A stretch of 64,000 nt of DNA, taken from contig CACYSH010000001.1 in assembly GCA_902776945.1 (NCBI GenBank), positions 22,882-86,881 on the forward strand, written 5' to 3'. This DNA is from an uncultured Ruminococcus sp. GTDB lineage: Bacteria; Bacillota; Clostridia; Oscillospirales; Ruminococcaceae. How positions within the stretch are numbered: the first letter of the stretch is position 1; each line of letters opens with the position of its first letter. The notes under the pieces are model-generated. The model worked only from the letters and a program-made list of their open reading frames with translations, was not told where the DNA came from and did not search any database. Made by a program: the position numbers and the translations under genes. Below, piece after piece: positions 45,252 to 54,100 of the stretch.

Positions 45252-46409
45252 TTATTTTACCTCGCTTGCGGCGATAGCCTGATCTATGTCGGCGAGAATG
45301 TCGTCAATGTTCTCAATGCCTATCGAAAGTCTTATAAGCCCGTCGGTAATGCCGACCTTTTTGCGTATCTCTTCGGGTATCGAAGCGTGCGTCATGCTTG
45401 AAGGGTGGCAAACGAGCGATTCCACGCCGCCGAGACTTTCCGCAAGCGTGACAAGCTGCAAGCTCTCGAAAAATACCTTAATATCGTAATTATCCTTAAG
45501 CTCAAAGGAAATCATCACGCCGCCGTTTTTCGCCTGACGCTTGTTGACCTCGTAGCCCTTGTCGGTCGGCAGTCCCGGATAGTGAACGCTCTTTACCGCG
45601 CTGTGCTTTGAGAGATATTCGGCAGCCTTTTCGGCATTGTAAACGTGCCTGTCAAGCCGCACGCCGAGCGTTTTTATACCCCTTATCAGCAAAAAGCTGT
45701 CGAACGGCGGAAGCACGCCGCCCGTTGAATTTTGCAGGAACGCGAGCCTTTCGGCAAGCTCCTTTGTCTTTACGACCGCAAGCCCCGCCACAACGTCGCT
45801 GTGACCGCCGAGATACTTTGTCGCGCTGTGGATAACGATGTCAGCGCCAAGCGTCAGAGGTCTTTGCAGATAGGGTGTCATGAACGTGTTGTCAACGATG
45901 ACGAGCAGTCCGTGCCTGTGGGCTATCTCTGCGACGGCGCGAATGTCCGTGACTGTCATGAGCGGGTTTGCGGGGCTTTCGATAAGCACCGCCTTAACGT
46001 CGGGGGTGATGTCTTTCTCGAAAGCCTGCGGATTTTCCGTGTCTGAAATAGTATAGCTTATGTTAAAGTGATTGAAAACCTTGTCAAGCAGGCGGAAGGT
46101 GCCGCCGTACACGTTCGAGGAAATAAGCACTCTGTCGCCCGAGTTCAGCAGGCTGAGGACTGCCGTTTCCGCCGCAAGACCGCTTGCGAAAGCGAATCCT
46201 GCTTCGCCGCCTTCAAGCTCCGCGATAAGGGCTTCGAGCGCCTCGCGGGTGGGATTGCCCGTGCGTGAATATTCGTAGCCGCGCATTTTCCCGAGACCGT
46301 CCTGCTTGAAGGTCGAGGTCTGATAAATCGGGACGTTTACCGCGCCCGTGCGTTCGTCAATTGAAATGCCGCCGTGTATAAGCGCGGTCTCTATATTTTT
46401 GTAGCTCAT
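45252..46409 (-). CDS. Cystathionine gamma-lyase/gamma-synthase family enzyme (MccB-like)
   Basis: 385 residues, PLP fold type I trans-sulfuration family. Signatures: YEYSRTGNPTREALEALIAELEGGEAGFAFASGLAAE, LISSNVYGGTFRL, ESPANPLMTVTDI, DNTFMTPYLQRPL and the PLP lysine in SATKYLGGHSDV. Lyase and synthase cannot be separated by sequence; the partner MccA-like gene argues for the reverse trans-sulfuration lyase. ATG at 46409 has AAAGGA nine bases upstream; another ATG two codons earlier is too close to it. Promoter and operator lie upstream (46485-46538). Confidence 0.9.
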   Translation of the reverse strand: MSYKNIETALIHGGISIDERTGAVNVPIYQTSTFKQDGLGKMRGYEYSRTGNPTREALEALIAELEGGEAGFAFASGLAAETAVLSLLNSGDRVLISSNVYGGTFRLLDKVFNHFNISYTISDTENPQAFEKDITPDVKAVLIESPANPLMTVTDIRAVAEIAHRHGLLVIVDNTFMTPYLQRPLTLGADIVIHSATKYLGGHSDVVAGLAVVKTKELAERLAFLQNSTGGVLPPFDSFLLIRGIKTLGVRLDRHVYNAEKAAEYLSKHSAVKSVHYPGLPTDKGYEVNKRQAKNGGVMISFELKDNYDIKVFFESLQLVTLAESLGGVESLVCHPSSMTHASIPEEIRKKVGITDGLIRLSIGIENIDDILADIDQAIAASEVK

Positions 46410-46484
46410 TTTCATCTTTCCTTTCGTTGTTATATTATTATCATATTTAACATATTGATTTACTATGATTTGTGCTGTGATTAT

Positions 46485-46513
46485 ATTCTACATCTTTTTT
46501 ATGCGTTTGTCAA
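46485..46513 (-). promoter_or_regulatory. Promoter of the sulfur/nitrogenase-like operon
   Basis: TTGACA, 17-base spacer, TAGAAT on the minus strand, about 70 bases before the MccB-like start. Confidence 0.65.
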
Positions 46514-46522
46514 TATCAAAAT

Positions 46523-46538
46523 GTGATAACGTTGTCAC
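46523..46538. promoter_or_regulatory. LacI-type operator GTGATAACGTTGTCAC
   Basis: 16-base near-perfect palindrome with a central CG, the form recognised by LacI/CcpA-family proteins. Its centre is 17.5 bases upstream of the -35 box, about position -52. Confidence 0.7.
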
Positions 46539-46725
46539 GGGCTGGAACGGTTCAGCGCGTGACAGGGTTTTACGCACGGGTGCGCAACGCTCATGCTCGT
46601 GAATGTCCCGCAAAACCGCGATTTTACAGCATTTTTGAATAGGTTAGTGCATATGGGGACAAGCCGCCGCCCTGTAAGTCTTATGATAGTTTAGCTTTGT
46701 GCAAGTTGACGGCATTGCTCATTTA
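46539..46725. repeat. Intergenic repeat fragment (family F)
   Basis: GCAAAACCGCGATTTTACAG and TTGAATAGGTTAGTGC match the copy near 26660. No gene. Confidence 0.55.
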
Positions 46726-47802
46726 TCAGATATAATACTCAGGCTCGTTAAGTTCCCCGAACGGACGGCAGCTCTCTCTTATAACGAGCGTTCCCTCTAC
46801 TTCAAGCCGCGAGACAGTCTTGTGACCGCCCTTTATCCTGTCAAGCAGCAGCATCAGCGCGAACCTCACCATTTCGTTTTTCGGCAATGCTATCGTTGTC
46901 AGCATGGGCTTGGTGTACTGTGCCGCGTCAATGTCGTCGCTCGAAATTATCGAGGGCAGATACCCCCTCGCCCGTCGCCTGTTCATCGCCTTTATCATGC
47001 CGACCGCGAGTATATCGTTTGCGCAGTAGATACCCGACGGCGGGTCGGGCAGCGCGGCAAAGTATTCAAACGCGGTAATGCCGTTGGCTTCGTTCGGGAG
47101 CGTGTCGCAGATGTAGTCTATGTCGGAGGAAAGTCGGCTGTCCGTCAGCGACCTCTGATACCCTGTGAACCGCGATTCGCTGTGACAGTCGCCGACATAG
47201 CCTATCCTGGTATGTCCCAGCTTTACGAGATACGCAATAGCCGTCTGCGCGATCCTGCTGCCGTCGCAAAGCACCTCGTCAACTTCGTAATTTGTGGAAT
47301 TGCGGTTTATCGAAACTATGTTCTTTTCCTTTGCTTTCAGCTGTTTGAGCGCCTTGCCGGTCACTTTGCCGACGATGATAAGCCCGTCCGAACGGTGTTC
47401 GCTTTCGCTGTAAAGGCTCTCGACAAGTGTGGTCAGCTTGTCGCCGCGTGCCGCCTTTTCATCGGAAAACTCCGCGCAGTGCCACACGTTCCCGACGATA
47501 CAGCCGCTTGTGCGCAGCTCCTTTTCGAGCAGCATCAGCAGCTCATCGTAAAAGGGGTCAGCCGCTTCGTGCGCGAACCTTGTCAGCAGTATATTTATGT
47601 GAAGGATTCGTTCGGCAGACCGCCCGCCGCCCGATCTCAGCGACCGTGCGTTTGCGTTTGGTATGTAGCCGATAGTCCGTGCCGCTTCAAGCACGCGCCG
47701 TTTTACGTCCTCGTCGGAGCATTTTCTCGAAGGGTCGTTAAGTATCCGCCCGACCGTCGAGACTGACACGCCCGTCATTTCCGCTATTCGTTTTAACGAC
47801 AT
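46726..47802 (-). CDS. LacI-family transcriptional regulator
   Basis: 358 residues. N-terminal helix-turn-helix MSLKRIAEMTGVSVSTVGRILN and hinge GYIPNANARSLRSG; then a periplasmic-binding-type effector domain with RSDGLIIVGKV, GHTRIGYVGDCHSESRF, PPSGIYCANDILAVG and VEGTLVIRES. ATG at 47802 follows AAAGGGTGATAAG. The gene sits between metY and the mccB/mccA/nitrogenase-like genes, and matching palindromes occur upstream of all three promoters, so it probably controls itself, metY and the operon. The inducer is unknown. Confidence 0.9.
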   Translation of the reverse strand: MSLKRIAEMTGVSVSTVGRILNDPSRKCSDEDVKRRVLEAARTIGYIPNANARSLRSGGGRSAERILHINILLTRFAHEAADPFYDELLMLLEKELRTSGCIVGNVWHCAEFSDEKAARGDKLTTLVESLYSESEHRSDGLIIVGKVTGKALKQLKAKEKNIVSINRNSTNYEVDEVLCDGSRIAQTAIAYLVKLGHTRIGYVGDCHSESRFTGYQRSLTDSRLSSDIDYICDTLPNEANGITAFEYFAALPDPPSGIYCANDILAVGMIKAMNRRRARGYLPSIISSDDIDAAQYTKPMLTTIALPKNEMVRFALMLLLDRIKGGHKTVSRLEVEGTLVIRESCRPFGELNEPEYYI

Positions 47803-47853
47803 ACTTATCACCCTTTCCGTGCATTTCTATAATATTCATATAGGATAAGTATG

Positions 47854-47882
47854 ATTATATCATTTTAAACCCGAGCTGTCAA
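47854..47882 (-). promoter_or_regulatory. Promoter of the LacI-family gene
   Basis: TTGACA, 17-base spacer, TATAAT on the minus strand. Confidence 0.8.
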
Positions 47883-47904
47883 GTAGGGTATTTGTAAACT
47901 TTCT

Positions 47905-47920
47905 GTGATTACGTTGTCAC
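47905..47920. promoter_or_regulatory. LacI-type operator GTGATTACGTTGTCAC
   Basis: Same 16-base palindrome with one change. Centre 30.5 bases upstream of the -35 box. Confidence 0.65.
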
Positions 47921-47924
47921 TGGG

Positions 47925-47957
47925 AAAAAGACATCTCCGCGCATCGGCGAAGATGTC
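47925..47957 (-). terminator. Hairpin upstream of the LacI-family promoter
   Basis: Stem GACATCT / AGATGTC with an inner CGC/GCG pairing; read on the minus strand it is followed by TTTTT. May stop transcripts arriving from metY. Confidence 0.55.
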
Positions 47958-47989
47958 CTTTAATATGTGTCTCATGAAATCATTGTAGA

Positions 47990-48135
47990 GTCGGGGCTTG
48001 CTCCGACCTGTGCGCCCGTTCGTGGAACAATGTGCCTGTTCGTGGGCGCACACATAGGTGCGCCCCTACACAAAATCGGGTTACATAACATATATTGTAG
48101 GGGTGCGCATTGCGCGTCCGTGAATGCTCGCAAAC
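47990..48135. repeat. Intergenic repeat (family D)
   Basis: GGGCGCACACATAGGTGCGCCCC is a hairpin at 48045-48066 (only part shown in words), followed by TTGTAGGGGTGCGCATTGCG. Related copies lie at 51578 and 62206. Confidence 0.6.
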
Positions 48136-48328
48136 TTGCGTAATTACGTTGTTTTAAGTTAACTATAAATGAGCGCTTTTCAGCAAACTGCATAAATAAT
48201 CATTGTTAGATGAAGTCCATACATCGGGACTGCGGGGGAAAACACGGACGCATACCCCCTCACGATATGCGTTACTATTTTTGGACAGTTAAGTGAAAAC
48301 CCTACGCTATTACTACAAAAATCATAAT

Positions 48329-48498
48329 GTAGTCGGGTAGTCGGCAGATTTCTCAAACTTTATAAAATACTTATCATTCTTTTTTTTGAAAGTTTACGAT
48401 TTTTACCGACTACCCGACTACAAATGCTCAAAACCATTGATATTACGGGGTAAAACCGTAGTCGGTACTTTCTGATTCTGCCGACTACAACCGACTAC
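48329..48498. repeat. Iteron-like cluster of the octamer GTAGTCGG
   Basis: Seven copies: two in tandem at 48329-48344, two in tandem inverted at 48406-48421 (a perfect 16-base inverted repeat with the first pair), one direct at 48458-48465 and two inverted at 48481-48488 and 48491-48498. Between the arms is an AT-rich centre. No coding region. Function unknown. Confidence 0.8.
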
Positions 48499-48573
48499 AA
48501 TGACGTATCGACTTTATTCCTCCCAAAAGTTCTTTTTCTGTTTATATATGGGAACTATGCGCAGTCTAATAGG

Positions 48574-48663
48574 GGCGGCGGGGGCAATGGCACGAACTAC
48601 GTTCGTGCAGCCACCCTACAAAGTCAACATACAATTATTTATGTCGTTTACTATAACTATTAA
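48574..48663 (+). repeat. Family E repeat
   Basis: GGCGGCGGGGGCAATGGCAC, the palindrome GCACGAACTACGTTCGTGC, then a CCCTACA...CAATTATTTATGTCG tail. A nearly identical copy is at 60868-60955. Confidence 0.78.
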
Positions 48664-48667
48664 CTTT

Positions 48668-49957
48668 TTAAAGCAGTCCTGCCGCCTTGAAAGCCTGTTC
48701 AAGATCGTTGATAAGGTCGTCAGCGTCCTCCAAGCCCGCCGAAATGCGGATCAGATTATGCGGTATATCCGCAAGCCTGAACTCCTCCTCATTAAGCTCC
48801 GAATGCGTGGTATTCGGCGAATCGACAATGAGCGAACGTGCGTCCCCGAGATTAACATGATAGTGGAAAAGCTCGATATTGTTGAGGAAAGCCGCCTCCT
48901 GCTCGGGCGTACCCTTTATGCCGAACGAAAGCACTCCGCCGCCGCCGTTCGGGAGATTCTTCTCCGCAAGCTCCCTGAACTTGTAGCTCTTTAAGGAGGG
49001 GTGACGTACCCACTCAACAGCGGGCGAGCTTTCGAGATACGCGGCGATCTTCGCGGCGTTGGCGCTCTGCTTTGCCACACGCTCCGAAAGCGTTTCAAGC
49101 CCGATTATGCCGAGATAAGCGTCCTGCGGCGAAAGCGCCGCGCCCAGCAGATTGAGGTAAACGAGAATCAGACGGAAGATAAAGAAGTTGTCGGGGAATA
49201 TCTCGTCGGGGGACTTGCCTTTCAGCATAACGATCTTTTCGTAGAACTGGGGATATTTTTCTTTTGTGTAATAGCTCATGTTGCCGTTGTCGAGGATAAC
49301 GCCCGCGATGATATTTCCGTGACCCGTCAGCGCCTTAGTCGCCGAGTATACAACGATGTCCGCGCCGTGTTCGAGCGGTCTGTAAAGGTAGGGCGTGGCA
49401 AGCGTGTTATCAACTACTACCGGAACACCGTGCCTGTGGGCGACTTCGGAAATGCCGTCTATATCGAGCAGATAGGCGTTAGGATTGGAAATGCTCTCGA
49501 CATAGACAGCCTTAACGTCGTCGGTTATCTCGGCTTCGAGCCTTGCGGGGTCAAGCACCGCGTCGGTCAGCTTTATCTTAATGCCAAGCTCGGGGAAAAG
49601 CCTGTCAAATGCGTCTATCGTGCCGCCGTAGAGATAGGGCGAGGCGAGTATAGTGCCGCCCTTTGCCGCGAGGTTCAGCAGGGTGTAGCTGATAGCCGCC
49701 ATACCCGAACCCACCGCGACGGCGTTCTTTGCGCCGTCAAGCGCCTTTACGCGCTCGGCAAAATAGTTTACGGTCGGATTGCCTACGCGGGTATAGAGGT
49801 AGCCCGCTTCCTTGTAGGTAAAGAGGTTCTGTGCGTGGTCGGTGCTTTTGAAGTCGTAAGCCGTCGTCTGATAAATGGGCGGCGAGATAGCGAGGTTGTT
49901 GTCCTGCGGATTATAGCCCGCCTTTATTTTTCTTGTGTCGAATTTAAGCTCTGACAT
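48668..49957 (-). CDS. metY: O-acetylhomoserine sulfhydrylase
   Basis: 429 residues, the usual length of MetY; this is longer than cystathionine synthases because of an insertion around GILDNGN...FPQFYEKIVMLKGKSP. PLP fold type I with YLYTRVGNPTVNYFAERV, VGSGMAAISYTLLNL, YVESISNPNAYLLDI, DNTLATPYLYRPL and the PLP lysine in YSATKALTGHGN. It makes homocysteine from sulfide, or methionine directly from methanethiol, with O-acetylhomoserine. AAAGGAAAG precedes the ATG. Methanethiol use would fit the nitrogenase-like C-S reductase downstream (inference). Confidence 0.94.
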   Translation of the reverse strand: MSELKFDTRKIKAGYNPQDNNLAISPPIYQTTAYDFKSTDHAQNLFTYKEAGYLYTRVGNPTVNYFAERVKALDGAKNAVAVGSGMAAISYTLLNLAAKGGTILASPYLYGGTIDAFDRLFPELGIKIKLTDAVLDPARLEAEITDDVKAVYVESISNPNAYLLDIDGISEVAHRHGVPVVVDNTLATPYLYRPLEHGADIVVYSATKALTGHGNIIAGVILDNGNMSYYTKEKYPQFYEKIVMLKGKSPDEIFPDNFFIFRLILVYLNLLGAALSPQDAYLGIIGLETLSERVAKQSANAAKIAAYLESSPAVEWVRHPSLKSYKFRELAEKNLPNGGGGVLSFGIKGTPEQEAAFLNNIELFHYHVNLGDARSLIVDSPNTTHSELNEEEFRLADIPHNLIRISAGLEDADDLINDLEQAFKAAGLL

Positions 49958-49993
49958 GATGATCTTTCCTTTCGGTTTGTTTTTGATGTTCTA

Positions 49994-50022
49994 ATTTTAC
50001 ATGAAACAGGCGGAAAGGTCAA
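49994..50022 (-). promoter_or_regulatory. Promoter of metY
   Basis: TTGACC, 17-base spacer, TAAAAT on the minus strand. Confidence 0.65.
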
Positions 50023-50031
50023 TCTCAAAAG

Positions 50032-50047
50032 CTGATAACGTTGTCTT
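50032..50047. promoter_or_regulatory. LacI-type operator upstream of metY
   Basis: CTGATAACGTTGTCTT. Its centre is 17.5 bases upstream of the -35 box, the same distance as at 46523. Confidence 0.65.
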
Positions 50048-50136
50048 GCAGCGGGTCGGATACGTCCCCGACTGCGCGGAAAAGCGGTCGGAAAGCGCCG
50101 TGAAACGCTCCGCCGCGCCGCGTCGGCGGAAATGTA

Positions 50137-50150
50137 TGATAACGTTGTCA
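50137..50150. promoter_or_regulatory. Second LacI-type operator upstream of metY
   Basis: TGATAACGTTGTCA, centre 104 bases from the first site. Confidence 0.55.
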
Positions 50151-50226
50151 GTCTGCAACAGCGCCGTATTGCGCGGTATCTGCGCGGAGAAAATGCGGCT
50201 CGGGAAAGCGTATCGGCACGGCAATA

Positions 50227-50240
50227 AGAATACGTTATCA
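50227..50240. promoter_or_regulatory. Third, weaker LacI-type site
   Basis: AGAATACGTTATCA: one half matches the palindrome, centre 90 bases beyond the second site. Confidence 0.35.
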
Positions 50241-50302
50241 CAAATGCTTCATGTTATAGAAATATCCTGTATCCGCCGATAGAGCTTGTTGATACCCGCC
50301 GA

Positions 50303-50331
50303 TAAAAAAGAGCGGAGAAACGCTCTCCGCT
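50303..50331 (-). terminator. Terminator of the dockerin/LRR gene
   Basis: Stem GAGCGGAGA / TCTCCGCTC, with a T run on the minus strand. Confidence 0.88.
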
Positions 50332-50358
50332 CAGAATATCATGTTATGCCTTGCCGTA

Positions 50359-51459
50359 TCAGCCGAGAACGATTTTCCAGCCTGCGGCTTTTTTCTGCAC
50401 CATAACCAGCTCTTCAACGTCGATAGTGCCGTTGCCGTCCAGGTCGGCGGCTTTTTTAACGCTTTCGGCAACCTTCCAGCCTGCTGTGGCTTTCTGCATA
50501 AGAACGATGTCGTCAACGTCTACCGCGCCGTCGCCGTTGAGGTCGCCGGGAACGGCGCTTGCGCCGTCAAGGGCGATAAATGTAAAGCCGTTGTTTTTGG
50601 CGTAGGTCTCGGCGGCGGTGCCTTTGCAGCCTTTTATGGTAAAGCCTTCGGAACAGCCATTGAACGTATAGTCGCCAATGCTTGTAACGCTTGCAGGGAT
50701 AGTTATGCTTGCAAGGTTTGTACAGTCGCGGAAAACGTTTTGCCAAATAGTAGTAACGCTGTCCGGGATAGTTACGCTTTCAAGACTGCTGCAATCGTAG
50801 AAGGTCATGTCGGCAATGCTTTTAACGCTGTTCGGGATAACTACGCTTGTGAGTTTACGGCAGCTGCTGAAAGCGCGGGCGGCTATTTCCCTGACGCTGT
50901 TCGGGATAGTTACTCCTGTAAGGTTCTTGCAGCCGGAAAAAGCGCCTGTGCAGATTATCTCAACGCTGTCGGGGATAATAACGTTTCCTTCCGCTGTCTG
51001 TCCGTCAATAAGATTGTTGTTGACAATTACAAGGGGATTTTCCTTTCTCTGCGCTTCAAGCCAGTCAGTCCCCATAAAAGCGGTACGGTCTAAATACTCA
51101 ACAGTCTCCGCGAAGGTCACTTCGGAAATGTTATTAAAGCCGTAAAATGCGAAATCGGATATGCTCATCACTCCGCTTTGTATGACTACCTTAACAATAT
51201 CATCCCGGTATGCGCTCCAGGGTCTTGAATCGTTCTTTCCGGTCATGCTGAACCAGTCCATATACCCCGTGCCGCTTATGGTGAGCGTACCTTCGCTGTC
51301 AAGCGTATATGTCAGATTATCCCCGCATTTGCCGCTGTCAACGATAGTCGCCGCGTTTGCCGTCAGCGAAAAGCCCCCGAATGTCCCCGTCGGGAGTGCC
51401 CCCGCCCCCGAAAATACGACCGCCAGCGCCGCCAGTCCGTTGATAAAACGTTTGTTCAT
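50359..51459 (-). CDS. Secreted LRR protein with dockerin
   Basis: 366 residues. Signal peptide (FINGLAALAVVFSGAGALP..., cleavage near ANAA). Residues about 40-120 form a small beta domain (LTYTLDSEGTLTISGTG), then about six BspA-type LRR units with IPNSV..I...AF..C pattern. The C-terminus is a type I dockerin with two calcium-binding repeats (GDLNGDGAVDVDDIVLMQK and DLDGNGTIDVEELVMVQK), each followed by a KxAAGW-like segment. Dockerins bind cohesins of a cellulosome scaffold, so this product is probably attached to a cell-surface complex. ATG follows GGAG-type site; terminator downstream. Confidence 0.9.
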   Translation of the reverse strand: MNKRFINGLAALAVVFSGAGALPTGTFGGFSLTANAATIVDSGKCGDNLTYTLDSEGTLTISGTGYMDWFSMTGKNDSRPWSAYRDDIVKVVIQSGVMSISDFAFYGFNNISEVTFAETVEYLDRTAFMGTDWLEAQRKENPLVIVNNNLIDGQTAEGNVIIPDSVEIICTGAFSGCKNLTGVTIPNSVREIAARAFSSCRKLTSVVIPNSVKSIADMTFYDCSSLESVTIPDSVTTIWQNVFRDCTNLASITIPASVTSIGDYTFNGCSEGFTIKGCKGTAAETYAKNNGFTFIALDGASAVPGDLNGDGAVDVDDIVLMQKATAGWKVAESVKKAADLDGNGTIDVEELVMVQKKAAGWKIVLG

Positions 51460-51577
51460 GTAAAAAAACTCCTTTGCGAAATTATTATAGCTAATATTAT
51501 ATCATGTCCGTTCAAAAAAGTCAATCGGCGGCGCAAAAACGGCACGGAAATCAATTTTGCTCCATATGTTGGTAGTC

Positions 51578-51663
51578 TTGTAGGGGCGCACCTATGTGTG
51601 CGCCCATTTTTATGGGTCAAAAGGCGCAGTTTGCGGGCGCTCACGCAGGAGCGCCCCTACAAA
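51578..51663. repeat. Family D hairpin
   Basis: TTGTAGGGGCGCACCTATGT at the left and AGGAGCGCCCCTACAA at the right are inverted repeats; the left part can also self-pair (GGGCGCAC...GTGCGCCC). Confidence 0.72.
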
Positions 51664-51742
51664 ATTCACAAATATCGTTATGCGATTTTTGAAAATTGAT
51701 TTCCGCAAAAACGGCGGAGTCAAGCCCCGCCGTCCGATTTGT

Positions 51743-54100
51743 TTACAGAATTATTTCCGCACTTGTGCCGCCGCTTACCTTTACATACTTATCCGTATTC
51801 GATACCCTTACGGTAAAGCTCTTGTCTGTTTCGGTGAACGAAAGCGCTATCCTGCCGCCGTTTCGCGCCGCCGTGATGTCGAAGACCTTGTTCGCTTCGG
51901 TGTCGTAAACAGAAGCCGAGCAGGAACAGCCGTCGGCAAGCTCGTAAATGACGATCTCCGCGTTATCAAGATAATCGTATTCCACATCGCCCGCAAAATC
52001 GCCGTAGATTATCATGCTGTTCGGCTTCGCCAGCGCGGGCATTTCGAGATAGCTGCACTTATGCTCGTACCATTTGCCGCCTTCAAGCACCTTGCCCGTG
52101 ATAATGTCCGTCCACCTGCCCGCCGGGACGTAATACTGCGCCATGCTTTCGTCGTTGAGTATCGGCGCGGCTAAGATGTTCTCGCCGAACATATACTGCC
52201 TGTCGAGCGTGAGACAGCTCGGGTCTGCCGCGTAGTCGATGACCATTGCCCGCATTACGGGAACGCCCGTTTCGTGGGTCTTTATCGCCTGCGCCCATAT
52301 ATACGGCATAAGTCTGCCCTTGAGGTTCGCAAAGAATTTCAGCACGTTCGAGCAGGATTCGGGTTCGCGGCTGTCGTTATCGAAAAGCCACGGAACGCGG
52401 TAGCTCTGATTGCCGTGCAGGCGGCTGTGCGAGCTGAACATTCCGAACGCCGCCCAGCGCTTGTAAATATCCGCTGTCGCGGTGGCTTCAAAGCCCGCCA
52501 TATCGTGCGAGGTGTAGCCGAATCCCGAAATGCACAGCGAAAGACAGCCGCGAACGACCTCCGCCATTGAGTTGTAATTGCCCGAGCAGTCGCCGCCCCA
52601 ATGTACGGGGAACTTCTGCCCGCCCGCAGTCGCCGAACGCGCAAACAGACAAGCCTTGTTTTCTCCGTAGTATTCTTTAAGCACGTTAAACACGCACTGA
52701 TTGTACAGATATGTGTAGAAATTGTGCATTGCGATAGGGTCGCTGCCGTCAAAATACTTTATGCCGCGTGTGGGAATGCGCTCGCCGAAATCGGTCTTGA
52801 AGGTGTCCACGCCCATTTCGCAGAGGGCGCGGAGCTTCGAGGCGTACCACTTGCACGCTTCGGGATTGGTAAAGTCAACGATAGCCATTCCCGACTGCCA
52901 TTCGTCGGTCTGGAAAACGCTGCCGTCGTCGCGGTGGATAAAATAGCCGCCCGCCAAGCCCTCGTCAAACAGCTTCGAGCGCTGTCCGATGTAGGGATTT
53001 ATCCACACGCAGGTATGCAGACCCTTTTCCTCGTGGAGCCGCTTTAACATCGCGGGCGGGTCGGGGAACTGGGACTTGTCCCATTCGAAATTGCACCATT
53101 CGTACCCCTTCATCCAGAAGCAGTCGAAATGGAACACCTGCAACGGAATACCGCGTTCTGCCATACCGTCGATAAAGCTGGTTATTGTCTCCTCGTCGTA
53201 GCTTGTTGTGAAAGAGGTGGTCAGCCAGAGACCGAACGAGAACGCGGGCGGCAGAGAGGGCTTGCCCGTGAGCGTGGTATAGCCTTCAAGCGCCTGCGCG
53301 ACGGATTCGCCGCCGAAAACGAAGTATTCGAGCTGTTCGCCCGGAACGGTCATGCTGACCTTTGACACCGTGTCGGAGCAGACCTCGTAGGACACCTTGT
53401 CGGTGCTGTTGACGAACACGCCGTAGCCGCGTGAGGACACAAAAAACGGCACGGATTTATATGACTGGTCGGAGCAGGTGCCGCCGTCGGCATTCCAAAT
53501 ATCGACGGTCTGACCGTTTTTTGTAAACGTTGTGAATTTCTCGCCGAAGCCGTAGAAATATTCGCCGACGGAAGTATCAAGCTGTTCGCGGATATAGGTG
53601 CGGCGGAGGTCGGCGGGGTAGCTCCAGAATGTTTCGTCGAGCTGGGTATGCAGGGCGGCTTCCTTAACGTAGGCGCTTTCGAACACCACGCCGGTGGAGC
53701 GCCACGCGCCGCCTGTCAGCCGCTTGCCTTTGTAATAATATGTGAAGCTCCAGTTCTCGCGGGAAACGACGAGCTTTGTGTCGCCCGAGATAAGCACGGC
53801 TTCCTTGTCGGTTATCTCGACGGCGGGTTTGTAGCCGCAGTCCTCGTTAAGCGGGAAGTGGGGGGCGTTATCCACGAAGCCCTTGTGGTGAGTGATCGTC
53901 ACGCGGATACAGTTTTCCTGCGTGGAAGAGTAGCGTATTTCGAGATTAGCGCCGCCCAGGGTTTCGTAGCGCTGGCGTACTACCCAGGGGGTAGCGAGGA
54001 TAGTGAAGCCGTTTTCGGAGGGAGTGACCTCGTAAGCCTGATTGGCGTAATTTACCTCATAGCCGCGTTTATTGAGCCAGAAGCCGTCTGCAAATTTCAT
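51743..54100 (-). CDS. GH31 alpha-xylosidase-like glycoside hydrolase
   Basis: 785 residues. Family 31 enzyme closest to YicI-type alpha-xylosidases: WQSGMAIVDFTNPEACKWYASKL and FKTDFGERIPT with the nucleophile Asp, FPVHWGGDCSGNY with the acid/base Asp, SGFGYTSHDMAGFE and SHSRLHGNQSYRVPW. No signal peptide with this start, so it acts on oligosaccharides taken up by the cell, probably xyloglucan-derived isoprimeverose units. ATG at 54100 has AAGGAGGACG upstream; longer in-frame extension to 54310 covers a repeat and is not expected to be translated. Confidence 0.92.
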   Translation of the reverse strand: MKFADGFWLNKRGYEVNYANQAYEVTPSENGFTILATPWVVRQRYETLGGANLEIRYSSTQENCIRVTITHHKGFVDNAPHFPLNEDCGYKPAVEITDKEAVLISGDTKLVVSRENWSFTYYYKGKRLTGGAWRSTGVVFESAYVKEAALHTQLDETFWSYPADLRRTYIREQLDTSVGEYFYGFGEKFTTFTKNGQTVDIWNADGGTCSDQSYKSVPFFVSSRGYGVFVNSTDKVSYEVCSDTVSKVSMTVPGEQLEYFVFGGESVAQALEGYTTLTGKPSLPPAFSFGLWLTTSFTTSYDEETITSFIDGMAERGIPLQVFHFDCFWMKGYEWCNFEWDKSQFPDPPAMLKRLHEEKGLHTCVWINPYIGQRSKLFDEGLAGGYFIHRDDGSVFQTDEWQSGMAIVDFTNPEACKWYASKLRALCEMGVDTFKTDFGERIPTRGIKYFDGSDPIAMHNFYTYLYNQCVFNVLKEYYGENKACLFARSATAGGQKFPVHWGGDCSGNYNSMAEVVRGCLSLCISGFGYTSHDMAGFEATATADIYKRWAAFGMFSSHSRLHGNQSYRVPWLFDNDSREPESCSNVLKFFANLKGRLMPYIWAQAIKTHETGVPVMRAMVIDYAADPSCLTLDRQYMFGENILAAPILNDESMAQYYVPAGRWTDIITGKVLEGGKWYEHKCSYLEMPALAKPNSMIIYGDFAGDVEYDYLDNAEIVIYELADGCSCSASVYDTEANKVFDITAARNGGRIALSFTETDKSFTVRVSNTDKYVKVSGGTSAEIIL

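Noticed and set aside
48040-48300. Prophage or plasmid integration region near the octamer array
   Set aside because: No integrase, replication protein or attachment-site duplication is visible; only intergenic repeats surround it.
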